From Edaphochlamys debaryana (lineage: Eukaryota; Chlorophyta; Chlorophyceae; Chlamydomonadales), in the NCBI GenBank assembly GCA_016858145.1, contig JAEHOE010000124.1, positions 310,001 to 374,000 on the forward strand: DNA of 64,000 bases, given 5' to 3'. The notes beneath the pieces are model-generated. The model saw only the letters and a program-made list of their open reading frames with translations. It did not search any database and had not been told where the DNA came from. This document shows, one piece after another, positions 55,062 through 64,000 of the stretch. Position 1 is the stretch's first letter, and the number at the start of each line of letters is the position of its first letter. Both the position numbers and the translations under genes were made by a program.

Positions 55062-55548
55062 TGGAGTAAGCGGAAGAGCGGTCCGCCCTCCAAACCTGAA
55101 TTGCGGACGCCAGGACGTGCTTTAGAGCGTGAGCACGAAGTATTAGGACTACTGCGTGTGTTCTGTGGGTTCTGTGTGTGTCTAGGCCGCCCCTCGAGTG
55201 CAGAAGACGGCCTGACGCGAGCTGCGCGTTCAAAGGAGGACGGGCCGTCGAGACCCTCGCCCCTAGACCTGCTACTGCGTTGGTTTGTGCTATTCCCGCG
55301 TTGTTGCCCGCTGGGTATGCCGGTGCAGTGCAGGGGTAGGGTCCGGCGCGGCGCAATGGGCGCACCGGATTGTGGGGCCGTACCCTGGCGCCCCAAACCT
55401 GCCCCGACACCAGGAGCTGTGTGTTGTTGAGTTAGGGCTAGCGCTATTGCTGCAGTGAGCTAGGTTAGGAGCGGTGTGGTGCCTCGTAGGCGCGGCGAGG
55501 CGAAAGGCACGCGGCCCGGCCTGTACGGCGGGCCGCGGGCCCGAGCCC

Positions 55549-55556
55549 TTTATATT
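55549..55556 (+). promoter_or_regulatory. TATA-like box of element 2
   Basis: TTTATATT in gagccctttatattccgcg, followed by AT-rich sequence, in an otherwise GC-rich stretch. Candidate LTR promoter. Confidence 0.45.
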
Positions 55557-56169
55557 CCGCGTGGTTGCGCGCTTTTGAAAGGGGAATTAAAATAGAAAAA
55601 GGAGGATAGCGCCTCCTTACAAGCCTTCCAGCGAAAGTCCCTGCTAGAGGGACAGCGTGTGTGTGTGTACCGCTCCGCGACTGAGCAAGAGTTGCGACTG
55701 ATCATCGTGACACTAGCAAGGAAGTGTAATCCCGTGATTGAAAGACAGGCCGCGCGTCCCTCGTGTGACTTCGGTCACTGAATAGTCGCCCATCGCCGTC
55801 GTCGCGTACGCAGAGTACGCACATAGGAGTAGCACAGCCTTTGTCTGACCGCAGGTGCCCAAACAAGTACCTTCGCCGTCAACGACAACAGTCTACCGGC
55901 AGCGAGGCCGTCCGTTGGCCCCGGACTGCTCCCCTTCCCCCCGTCGCAGGACCCGCAGGTGTTCTAGTAGCCCGGTTGCCCCCAGGTCCCGAACGCTTCA
56001 CCAGACAGTTATCTGTCGGGTGTTTGCCGCACTAAGTCCTATCGGTACCCGGCCGCAAGAGGCCGCCCGGTCAGGCAGCTAGGAACCCGGCTTCCACAGG
56101 CACAGGCACCCGCCGAGCGCAGCGAGGCGTCCCCTTCCCGCTCCGGCGTCAGGGTAGCGTCGTTCCCTT

Positions 56170-56660
56170 GTCACCGCAGGTCGTGTGACTAAGCCTCCGA
56201 TCTGTCAGTGGTATCAACGTCTACAAGTCGACTACAGCAGCAGAAGCGGCACCTCAAGCCCTGCTTGCAACCCCTTGGATCCAGCGTCTCTTCCCCAGGC
56301 CGTGTGACTAAGCCTCCCGCCTGCTGGGCCAGCGCACATCAACAGCAGCGGTAGAAGCGGCGGTTAAGACCCCCTGCCGTACTGCTCGTATATCCGTGTC
56401 AACAGGTCGTGTGAGTCATCCTCCCGTACCGTACAGCAAGACACATCGTCGGTGGTTCATATCTGCACGGCCCCTGGTCGTAACCCCCAGGCACCGCCGC
56501 CTCTCTCTCTCTCCTCCGCAGGCCTCCCACCTTCCGTGTGACCCCTGCCCCCCTCAGCCGCAGCAGCAGGACACCCTCAGGTCCCCTGCTTGCGTGACAA
56601 CAACCCCGACACTTGGACAGGTAGAAGAGGCGGTTAAGACCCCCTACCTGAGCCCTACAC
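56170..56660 (+). repeat. Diverged repeats in the element 2 leader
   Basis: The motif (g/c)cgtgtgactaagcctcc occurs near 56184 and 56299, with weaker forms near 56406 and 56536. gaagcggcggttaagaccccct near 56358 recurs as gaagaggcggttaagaccccct near 56625. Spacing is roughly 110-130 bp, so this is an old tandem duplication in untranslated leader. Confidence 0.65.
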
Positions 56661-57209
56661 GCTTCCGCACCTCATAAAGTACGCTTCCGCAAAGCCTACC
56701 TTCAACCCCAAGGCCCCTGGATCGTCTGTCCAGGCCCAAGCCGCAACCCACTAGCGCCTAGTTGTGTCTTCACACACACTATAGCGCCAGCTGTGCGATC
56801 CTAGGGCACGGACCGTTAGTCACCAGTGGTAACCTCCTGCAAGTAAGTGGACACGCATCTACGGGTAGTATCCGCGCGAAAAATTTTGGGGTGGTTACCC
56901 ACTTGGTGGACCACACGCTCCGCCGTTGGTAGCGGGACCTTGGTTCACAGCTGCGCCAGTGGATCCTGCGTGCAGCAAGTTACGCATCTCAACCCGTCAG
57001 CGCCGACTGCAGCGGTAGCCCGGGCAAGGGCGTACAGCCAGCTCGTGTTTGTGTTTCTCTTTCCCCCGCTCTAACAGCAGCGAGGGCTCGTAACCAAGCC
57101 TCAGCGAGGCTCAGGGACAAGAGCACCCCTCAGGGTAACCTCTGCGTGCTTCCGTCTCCCTCCCCTCGCCCTACCAAAACCCCCGCAGGCCTTCCGCTCA
57201 AGTACCATC

Positions 57210-60200
57210 ATGGAGCGAGGCCTGACGCCCTCAGCCCTCAACTCGCTGACCGTATTCGACCCCCGGTCCACGTCCGCTGCGGACTGGCTGGATCAGGTTG
57301 AGCGGCACAGCGAGGCCTTCCGTTGGACCGAGGCGGACCGACTAACGGCCGCGCGGTGCCGACTGGGACCAGACGCCTCGGCTTGGGCCAAGTGCGTTCC
57401 CCAACGGCTTTCCAATTGGGTGGATTTCCGCGCTGCGCTGACTGAACGTTACGCAGTGCGCGACGAGGTGCTGTATTTCCGCCTTGCAAACTGTCGGCAA
57501 GGCAAGAGGGAATCTGTGCGTGACTACGCTGATCGTTTCCGTGGCTTGCTAACGCAGCTGGGAATAGACAGCGCTGTGGACCTCAGTCACATGCACAACT
57601 TTATACGGGGCCTACATCCTGAAGTCCAAGACAAGATGTACCTCTTCCGGCCCCGCAATTTGGAATCAGCTATTGATTGCGCAAGCTATGCGGCGGAAAA
57701 CGCTAAGTACCCCCGGAGCGACGGGGATACCGACGACGTTAACCGCGAGCCGCGCTCCCCTCGTTTCGTGCCCCCTCCTCAGGCGCCTACTTCGAGTCGC
57801 AACGACCGACCTTCTCGTGATCAAGGCGACAACAACGGCAAGACTCGTTCGTACGACGCCCCGAGACCGGCACGGCCGAACCCCGCGCCCGAGCCCGCAC
57901 GTCGCGAGCCCCGCGCGCGCTGGCCGGACAAGGGTGAGCGCCGCTTCAATGGCAACAACAACAGCAACTCCGGCCCAAGGGCAACTTCAACATCCCAAGC
58001 CCGTGTCGACCGAGCAGCGTTCAACGACATGAACCGGCGCCTGGAGCAGCTGACCCTCGCCGTCATCGGCGACCGTGAGGCCAGGCCTAACCCCCCTCGC
58101 GGGCCCCCTCCGCGCAGGCCTGTCCCTCGCTCCTTCGCCCCCCCACAGGCTCGACGCGCCAACAACACCATCTACCTGGTTGAGACCGATCCAACTCCGG
58201 CGCCTCGCCTCCAGCCTCGTGGGCGGACGACACCTTCCTCTCCTCGCTACCTCACACGCGGTGAGTCTGTGTGGGAGGCTGATTCTTGGTGCTCCATGTC
58301 AGGCACACGGACCTTTGCCTCCCCCGAGGAAGAAATCTTCCACATGTATCAGCAATGGGACCCAGAGGTGTACATGAAGAGGGTCGGGGAGTTTGAGAAC
58401 ACCACCTTGCCTCGCAAGCGGGTAGCCTTTTCCCCTGACCCTGTACCTTCTGGGGGCGGCAACCGTTCTGGACAGCCTCTGCAGTCAGCCCTCAAGCCTC
58501 CTGCCCTCTCCTCCCAGGGCACCGGCTCAGGGCCCATGCCCTCCGGTGGCCCCCGTCCAGACCAAGGCCCCCTCTTGTCCCGTTCTCCCAGTGCCCCCCT
58601 TCCCCCAGGTGTACCCCCAAGCGTACCCCCCAGACAACCGTCACTCCCCAGTAAGCCGGGTGCCTACGGCCCCGCGCAAGACTGGAAGAGCGATCGGGGC
58701 AAGTACCAACCTTCTTCACCTTCGGGGCGGGGGCAGGGATGGCAACGCTCCGACTCCCCCAGGGGCCATGGTGACGGAAGGCCCCCGGGCTCTCCCCACC
58801 GCAGCGCCCCTGGCCAGGAGAAGGGGTCCGACCGAAACTGGAAGACCAGGAAGCCGGGCGACCCTTTGGGCCGCACGGACCCTGTGCCCTCCACGGACCC
58901 TCTGGACGCGGAACGCCAGCTGACAGCGGACATTGTGAACAAGGTGGTGCGGCATGCCGTACCCCTTGGGTCCCTGACCAGCCTGAACATTGCTAACGTG
59001 TTCAGTCGGGTGTGCGCACAACTGCAGGCTCTCCTGCGCAAGTCCGCACACCACCCACCGGCCACCGTCTCCCTTGTCCAACAACCCCGCGCGTCCTCGT
59101 CCCCTGATGATTGGCTGGAGGCCCTGTGGAGCAAGGCCGCACGGGTTGACCCTGCCGGCCCCTACACGCCCATGGCCCTCGCCGCTTCCGGGCACGACAC
59201 GGACGGCCGCCAGTACCGCGTGTGCCGAGCCCTTATCAAGGTTCGCGACGCCGAAGGGACATGGCTCACCCTGATCGCCGTGATCGATAGTGGCGCCAGC
59301 GTCAGCATGATATCCACTTCAGCCCTACGCAAGCTGCGGTTACTGGACGTGGTGGAGCCTACCGACATGACCTTTAGTAATGCCGACGGCTCCCGTACGC
59401 CCGCCAGCGGCCACGTGCGGAATCTCTGCGTCAGTACCGGCGACATGAGCTTCTCAATCAGCCCCTTCGTCTCCAACTCCTTGGGGTATGAAGTGCTGTT
59501 GGGATGCGATTACCTGGACGCCGCCCAAGCAGACATTTCGTACAAACGGCAAGTACTGGAGTACACCAACGACCGTGGAACCCGATCTACTCTCCCCATC
59601 GACTTCATGAGCACTCCCGTGGCCCCCGTGCTAGCCTGGGAGACCGCTTCGTCCGACTACTCAGACAGCGAGATCTTCATGGTGGACGTGGCAGGTCCAA
59701 GCACCACCCCGTCTCCCCCTCCTCCACCTTCCGCTCCCGCAGACGCCGCAGCGTCGGCATCCTCTTCTCTCTCCGCCTCCCTCGCCCAGTTACGCCGCGC
59801 TCACATCCGCGCCACCATGACCCGCCTACCGAAGGACGACGCCTCAGCCAAGCTCACCATGACTCGGGTGGCCCTGGGGGCGGCAGCACGCAAGAACAGT
59901 AGCATACGGGCGGCGGAAAACGCCGCCAGAAAGCTACTATGTGAAGCCGTGACCCACTTGGCTGCTGCCAAGGCCTGCCGACTGGACCGGGACGAGTCCG
60001 CCTTCCAGGCATGGACGATGGCCGGGAGCACCTACTATGATTGGGGCGAGTGGTTGAAGGACCTGAACGCAACAGGATGTGGTACGGACGAGCGAGCCCC
60101 CTCTGGCGTGCCCGAGACGACCACCCCCGCGCCGCCCCTCTGGGACTTCGAGGCGGAGGCCATCCACCGTTTCATGTACCGTGGCGATGTGGTCTTAACG

Positions 60201-60725
60201 CGGCCAGGCGATGTTCCCCGACCGGAGCCGCGGGAATGCGATGGGTGCAAGCTCTGGGCTGCTCAAGCCGTCAAGGACTACTTGAACCAAGTCGCCCCCA
60301 GCTCACCCTCGCCCCCGCCGACAGCCCCCGCGGAGCCACCCAGTTCTCCCCTCGCCCCTGAGGCAGAATTGGAACTGGAAGTAAGACGATTACTGCAACG
60401 GGCGGAACGGCTGGAGGCGGCTGGGGCTGAAAGCGCACGACGACATGAGGCGGACCTACAACAGCTGCGACTCCAAACCGCCCAGGCTTTCTTACCCCGC
60501 GTGAAGGAAGCCGCGGCTCAGGTCTTCCTGGTAGCGACCAGGGGAAGCCTCGAGGCGGCCAGCAGGGGCAGCTGTGAGATAACACCCGAAGAGACACGAA
60601 GCGCAGCGGAAGCACTGGGCCTGACACCATTCCGCACTGGACGGCTCAACCGACACTGCACTGATGGGTCGCGCCCGGTTCCGCCTTCCCCTCGACCTCT
60701 CCGGGTTGGACGAGAGGGTCATTGA
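57210..60725 (+). CDS. gag-protease polyprotein of element 2 with repeat module A
   Basis: 1171 codons from the ATG at 57210. Residues 1-170 look like a retrotransposon gag (MERGLTPSALNSLTVFDPRS, ADWLDQVERHSEAFRW, DFRAALTERY, SVRDYADRFRGLLTQLG, FIRGLHPEVQDKMYLF). A long Pro/Arg/Ser-rich region follows without a CCHC knuckle. An aspartic protease lies around D693 (AVIDSGASVSMIS) with the partner strand YEVLLGCDYLDAA. The C-terminal part contains the first copy of an unusual module (about 59790-60100) ending AWTMAGSTYYDWGEWLK then ATGCGTD. A predicted helical, Glu/Ala-rich tail ends at 60725. No RT lies within this frame; it may be beyond the window or absent. Element type (Ty3-like) is inferred from gag and protease only. 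Confidence 0.75.
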   Translation: MERGLTPSALNSLTVFDPRSTSAADWLDQVERHSEAFRWTEADRLTAARCRLGPDASAWAKCVPQRLSNWVDFRAALTERYAVRDEVLYFRLANCRQGKRESVRDYADRFRGLLTQLGIDSAVDLSHMHNFIRGLHPEVQDKMYLFRPRNLESAIDCASYAAENAKYPRSDGDTDDVNREPRSPRFVPPPQAPTSSRNDRPSRDQGDNNGKTRSYDAPRPARPNPAPEPARREPRARWPDKGERRFNGNNNSNSGPRATSTSQARVDRAAFNDMNRRLEQLTLAVIGDREARPNPPRGPPPRRPVPRSFAPPQARRANNTIYLVETDPTPAPRLQPRGRTTPSSPRYLTRGESVWEADSWCSMSGTRTFASPEEEIFHMYQQWDPEVYMKRVGEFENTTLPRKRVAFSPDPVPSGGGNRSGQPLQSALKPPALSSQGTGSGPMPSGGPRPDQGPLLSRSPSAPLPPGVPPSVPPRQPSLPSKPGAYGPAQDWKSDRGKYQPSSPSGRGQGWQRSDSPRGHGDGRPPGSPHRSAPGQEKGSDRNWKTRKPGDPLGRTDPVPSTDPLDAERQLTADIVNKVVRHAVPLGSLTSLNIANVFSRVCAQLQALLRKSAHHPPATVSLVQQPRASSSPDDWLEALWSKAARVDPAGPYTPMALAASGHDTDGRQYRVCRALIKVRDAEGTWLTLIAVIDSGASVSMISTSALRKLRLLDVVEPTDMTFSNADGSRTPASGHVRNLCVSTGDMSFSISPFVSNSLGYEVLLGCDYLDAAQADISYKRQVLEYTNDRGTRSTLPIDFMSTPVAPVLAWETASSDYSDSEIFMVDVAGPSTTPSPPPPPSAPADAAASASSSLSASLAQLRRAHIRATMTRLPKDDASAKLTMTRVALGAAARKNSSIRAAENAARKLLCEAVTHLAAAKACRLDRDESAFQAWTMAGSTYYDWGEWLKDLNATGCGTDERAPSGVPETTTPAPPLWDFEAEAIHRFMYRGDVVLTRPGDVPRPEPRECDGCKLWAAQAVKDYLNQVAPSSPSPPPTAPAEPPSSPLAPEAELELEVRRLLQRAERLEAAGAESARRHEADLQQLRLQTAQAFLPRVKEAAAQVFLVATRGSLEAASRGSCEITPEETRSAAEALGLTPFRTGRLNRHCTDGSRPVPPSPRPLRVGREGH

Positions 60726-61467
60726 GGCGTCCCAGCTTATCAACGCTGAGGTAGAGCAGTTGGCCAATTGGGCATGCCTGGTCCTCAGGGCCTACCCGCA
60801 GCTCAGGGCCTCTGACCGCATCACTGCCCACGCCGCGCCTCTCGCGTCATCCGCCCCCCTTCCATCTCCCCTGCCCCTACTCAGCACGGCGCCAGCCCCC
60901 ACCGCGCCACTCGTCGCCGAGTTCCCAGCACCAGAGGCGCCCGGGAAACAGTCCGCAACTTCGCCAAAGACCGCCGCGCCGCCCTCCCCTGGGGGAGAGG
61001 CGGCGGATCGTCTCGCATCACCCTCTTCGGACAAGGAGCCGCCCCCGCCTCGCGTACGGAAGCTCCCTCCTGACCCTGTCACGGATCCCGAGCAGTACCG
61101 CGAGTTCAAGATTGGTTGGCTACAGCAGCATGTTCACGAGAACATGATGAATGCTTCCATTTGCGAGCCCATGTCCACCTTCCTTGCCATACAGGAAATG
61201 TTGGTGTCGTGTGGCATGCGCAACATGGCGGCACGGGCCAAGATGAACCAAGCTGGCATCTACCTTCGGGCTGCTTATCAGCTGTGTTCTACCGTCGACG
61301 ACATCATAGCCACCAACCGTTATGAAGTGGAGGCCTCCTACTCCCTGGGGGGGTGGAACTTTTGCCCGGACAGGGAACGATGGATGGCCCGAGCCAATGC
61401 GGAGGGCTGCGGCACCGACTTCTACAACCCCGGGAGCCCCAGCGAGCCCTCATATCCCACGCAGTAG
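60664..61467 (+). CDS. Element 2 continuation with module B
   Basis: 267 codons in the +1 frame relative to the preceding frame, overlapping it by 62 nt. It starts MGRARFRLPLDLSGLDERV. An Ala/Pro-rich linker (60830-61070) leads to module B (about 61125-61445): NMAARAKMNQAGIYLRAAYQ, EASYSLGGWNFCPDRERWM then AEGCGTDFYNPG. Whether it is joined to the first frame by programmed shifting, reinitiates at ATG 60664, or results from an indel cannot be told from sequence. No match to a named family is recognised. Confidence 0.6.
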   Translation: MGRARFRLPLDLSGLDERVIEASQLINAEVEQLANWACLVLRAYPQLRASDRITAHAAPLASSAPLPSPLPLLSTAPAPTAPLVAEFPAPEAPGKQSATSPKTAAPPSPGGEAADRLASPSSDKEPPPPRVRKLPPDPVTDPEQYREFKIGWLQQHVHENMMNASICEPMSTFLAIQEMLVSCGMRNMAARAKMNQAGIYLRAAYQLCSTVDDIIATNRYEVEASYSLGGWNFCPDRERWMARANAEGCGTDFYNPGSPSEPSYPTQ

Positions 61468-62114
61468 CGGTGCTCAAGGAACACGAGGTCAAGTACCTGC
61501 TCACACGCCTCAGCTCGCCAACCCCCGGGTTCCCCGCGCCGCGTGTGCCATGGGCACCGCTTTCCCCCGCTCCCGCGTCACCCACTCCAGACCTCAAGGC
61601 CGGAGCTCAGCATCATTGGAAACAGCAAGGCAAGGGAAAGGGCAACACATGGAAGCAGGCCCGAAAGCACAAGACCGGCTATGCGGGCGGAGCAGGCATC
61701 ATGATGATGACTGATGGCACGACACCGTCTTTCCTCATCCCTGACCAGCAGGGCCCGTGGACCCGCAAGTACCTCCTGCCCGCCCTCGGCTCAGACCTCA
61801 AGTGGACCGACAGCGAGGCCGAGCAGCTACGCCACCACCTTGCATTCGCTGCCCGGACCGACTCCACCGCCCGCCGAGGACTGAACGTGGCACGCAGCCA
61901 CTTCCACCGCATCCTTGCCGAGTTGTCCGACGCACGTGCCTGCTGGAGGCGGTCCAGGGACAGCGTACGGCGAGCCTGGGATTGTGCGGGTTACAAGCAT
62001 TTCCCCGAATTCTCGGATTGGCTCAAGGCCGTCAAGAGTACTGGGTGTGGACTGGGGCCCTGCTGCCCTTGGATTCCGGGGGATTCGGAAGCCTGTTGGC
62101 CTCAAGGCCACTGA
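61353..62114 (+). CDS. Element 2 continuation with module C
   Basis: The frame again differs from the preceding one; the supported part runs from about 61450. A Lys-rich linker precedes module C (about 61797-62090): DSEAEQLRHHLAFAARTDS, ARRGLNVARSHFHRILAELS, RRAWDCAGYKHFPEFSDWLK, then STGCGLGPCCPWIPGD. The stop at 62112 falls immediately after WPQGH; the matching sequence continues in another frame (PLTSSQLLDL), so this is a 1-nt frameshift near 62108. Confidence 0.55.
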   Translation: MELLPGQGTMDGPSQCGGLRHRLLQPREPQRALISHAVAVLKEHEVKYLLTRLSSPTPGFPAPRVPWAPLSPAPASPTPDLKAGAQHHWKQQGKGKGNTWKQARKHKTGYAGGAGIMMMTDGTTPSFLIPDQQGPWTRKYLLPALGSDLKWTDSEAEQLRHHLAFAARTDSTARRGLNVARSHFHRILAELSDARACWRRSRDSVRRAWDCAGYKHFPEFSDWLKAVKSTGCGLGPCCPWIPGDSEACWPQGH

Positions 62115-63140
62115 CCTCTTCCCAGCTCCTGGACCTTTCCGCCCTCATGTACGGCGCCCTGGACGACCTGACAACGGAGGAGGGTGAGCTCTGGTCCGCA
62201 CAAGGCAGCCGAGGAGACGCAGGTGTAGCCATGATGACGGAGAAACCGGCTTACAGCCCCCCGTCTGACACGCCCCCGCTTCCCCTCGACCCTTCGGCCA
62301 CACGAGTCGAACCAGAGGCATGGGACCTTCCCGAGCCCCTCAGCGCCCCGGACCATGACGCCCTAGACGCCGCCCTCAACGCCAAGTTGAACTCGGGTCG
62401 GCCATGGCATACGTGCGCCGGGTCCGCGCATATCGTAAGGTGTTTGGCTAACGCTGCGCACCACGACAGCATCGGACGCCAAGAGGAGAACAAGGCCCGA
62501 GCTCACCTCCACGCTGCGTGCGCTGCGCTAACCGCCTCCACGGCCCGTCACCAGCGCGCGCAACATTGGGTTGAGAAAGCTTGGGAGCAAGGCGGCCAGA
62601 ACTTCTACCCCGCAGCCACAAACTGGCACGCAGCGGTACAAGCCTCTGGTTGCGGCCTAGGACCCTGTCGCCCTTGGGTACCCAACGACGCCGAGTGCTG
62701 CCGTCCCAAGCACCCTCTTTCCCCCGCGCAGGTAGCCCTCCTTACCGCCTTCGTCCAGCAGCCTTCGCCCTCACCGTCAACTTCATCTCCAGAGCCACTC
62801 GCCGGGTCCAACCGCTCAGCCCTCAAGCGCCCTAACCCGACGCTCGCAGGTCATGTGGACCATTGGGCCGCCCTACGCGAGCGACCCGTCTCTCCACCCC
62901 CCGAAGGCCACCCCTCTGGCACCTTCTGGGCGGGGTTACAACCGGAGCCAACAGACATCAACGCTCACGTATGGTTCGTCAACTACTCCGACTCGCGCCT
63001 CGACCCCTCACACCGGCTTACCCCCAGTGACTGGTCCCGCATGGAGACCACGCTCAACGCTGCCTGTGAGTTCGCCCACACCTCTGCCCGCACACGACGA
63101 GCGGCCGAGCTGTTAATGGTGGACGCCAGTACCCAGTTGG
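62102..63140 (+). CDS. Element 2 continuation with module D and the start of module E
   Basis: Frame 62102 onward: RPLTSSQLLDLSALMYGALD, an acidic/Pro-rich linker, then module D (about 62352-62690) with ARAHLHAACAALTASTARHQ, EKAWEQGGQNFYPAATNWHA and ASGCGLGPCRPWVPND. Modules C and D share GCGLGPCxPWxPxDxExC and a following (S/T)-x-x-Q-x2-x-L stretch, so they are the closest pair. Module E begins near 63024 (DWSRMETTLNAACEFAHTSA). The frame breaks at 63140 in cagttgggcg, where one extra g separates it from the next frame. Confidence 0.55.
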
Positions 63141-64000
63141 GCGTTGGCAAAGGAGCTCAAGCTGGAAGCCCGCCGCCTCCTCGACCAAGCCTGGGTCGTG
63201 GCCGGGCACAAGGTGTGCGCCGACCGGGCTTACTGGTACCAGAAGGTGACCGAGCCAGGCCTGGCCAGCCCCGGCGTGCCTCCCTGGATCCATGGCGAGG
63301 ACGCCATTCCTGATGGGCCCATCGCCAAGCTTAACTCCCGACAGCGTTGGGAGCTACACCAGTGCATCGACTTCGCAGGATACGGCAAGGGACGGCGGGA
63401 AGAGACCCCTGTGGACCCCCGTCGTACAACTCCCCCAGCCGCAGACGTGTCCATGCTCTCAAGTGCCCCCGGCAGCCCTTCAAGCCAGAGCCTGGGCCAG
63501 TCTTTCTTCGACATCGACTTCCCTTGGAGGGAGATGAGTGAGCTGGAGCGCCTACTCCACACGCCCCCGCCTTCTCCTCCATCTCAGGGGCCGGACACCA
63601 GCGCGCCCGGCCCCCTGAGCACGTCGACTCCTCCTCAACCCCCGGCAGCCCCCAATCACGGGCCCCCTTCGCTTGAAGCCGAGATCACCGATGACGACCT
63701 TGACAGACTGCTGTCCGACTCTTCTCTCTCCGATGCACCGCCCCTACCAACCAAATGGTTTGAGGAGCCGGTGCCCCACGACCTGGCCACCCTTCCCGTG
63801 GCAGGCCGCTCCCTCGAACAGCACAAGGAATACATGCAGAACATCACTTGCGCTGTTATCGACAGTCACGTGGCGCGGCTGGACCCTGGCATGACGTGGA
63901 CACCTCAGCAGGATCATGAGATTGCCACGTGCCTCGTCCTGGCGGCCAATGACTGCGAGTCGGCACGCTGGCTGCGGCAGTCAGACCCGCTCGCCGGCAC
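63141..64000 (+). CDS. Element 2 continuation with module E (end) and module F (start), open at window edge
   Basis: An open frame without stop from 63141 to the end of the window. It completes module E (ALAKELKLEARRLLDQAW then VVAGHKVCADRAYWYQKV, PGVPPWIHGED), passes a Pro/Ser-rich acidic linker (DDDLDRLLSDSSLSD), and enters what looks like module F (EHKEYMQNI-type start, TWTPQQDHEIATCLVLAAND, then CESARWLRQ). It has no start codon of its own at this end; it is the continuation of the same polyprotein after a 1-nt shift. Confidence 0.55.

Larger units (their letters stand above)
55062..57209 (+). other. Promoter, probable LTR and long leader of element 2
   Basis: No protein gene. A TATA-like site lies at 55549. 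A canonical-looking tggtatca (initiator-tRNA type primer-binding site) occurs near 56209, and another tggtaacctcc near 56827; I cannot decide between them, so the LTR end is not fixed. The stretch ends in pyrimidine-rich sequence plus cccccgcag just before the gag ATG at 57210, which resembles a splice acceptor. A spliced leader intron is therefore possible. Confidence 0.5.

Noticed and set aside
48000..55440. Paired LTRs for element 1
   Set aside because: I searched by eye for the 48000-48428 sequence downstream of pol and found no second copy, so LTR boundaries are not claimed.

Overview
The window is nuclear DNA of a green alga, most probably a volvocine (Chlamydomonas/Volvox-like) species. 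The evidence is a high GC content, genes split into many short exons with G-rich introns and GT-AG borders, Ser/Pro-rich (SPPP)n linkers of the kind found in volvocine extracellular matrix proteins, a thylakoid-type bestrophin, and algal retroelements. No prokaryotic operon, CRISPR array or origin is present. Multi-exon genes are entered as one span, with exon coordinates given in the evidence.

Layout. 1-3765: end of a tandem array of a ~1.86 kb unit carrying a degenerate tRNA-Arg(ACG). 4565-10002 (-): PRP4, the U4/U6 snRNP WD40 protein (13 exons), head-to-head with EIF2B2 (10498-15667, +, 11 exons). 17763-19275 (+): aprataxin. 19992-20234 (+): SPCS1, a signal peptidase subunit. 23593-25410 (-): an unrecognised protein with an HEMCH (HExxH) motif. 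26588-29875 (+): a chloroplast bestrophin-like channel whose promoter and start region is duplicated 3.2 kb upstream, at the 3' side of the HExxH gene. 30856-33140: first copy of a segmental duplication, carrying a hAT-like MITE with an 8-bp target duplication. 31973-37592 (+): a secreted 15-exon lectin (F5/8-type domain, SPPP linker, F5/8-type domain, long SPPP linker, WSC domain).

38249-43421: satellite of about 35 units, each exactly 146 bp, with higher-order periodicity. 44062-45830: eroded gene fragments (an open fragment without a start, and a WD40 pseudogene). 45988-47985: second copy of the segmental duplication, holding a lectin pseudogene. About 48000-55061: a damaged Ty3/gypsy retrotransposon (gag, pol) whose pol begins with a domain resembling phage Dam adenine methyltransferases. 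55062-57209: promoter, leader and probable LTR of a second element. 57210-64000 and beyond: gag plus aspartic protease, followed by a frameshifted array of at least five diverged ~100-residue modules with the pattern W-x3-G...W...GCG.

The 5' half is housekeeping (splicing, translation initiation, DNA repair, secretion, chloroplast ion or bicarbonate transport). The 3' half is repeat-rich and mobile: satellite, retroelements and decaying duplicates. The least explained items are the module array in the second retroelement and the methyltransferase-like domain in the first.
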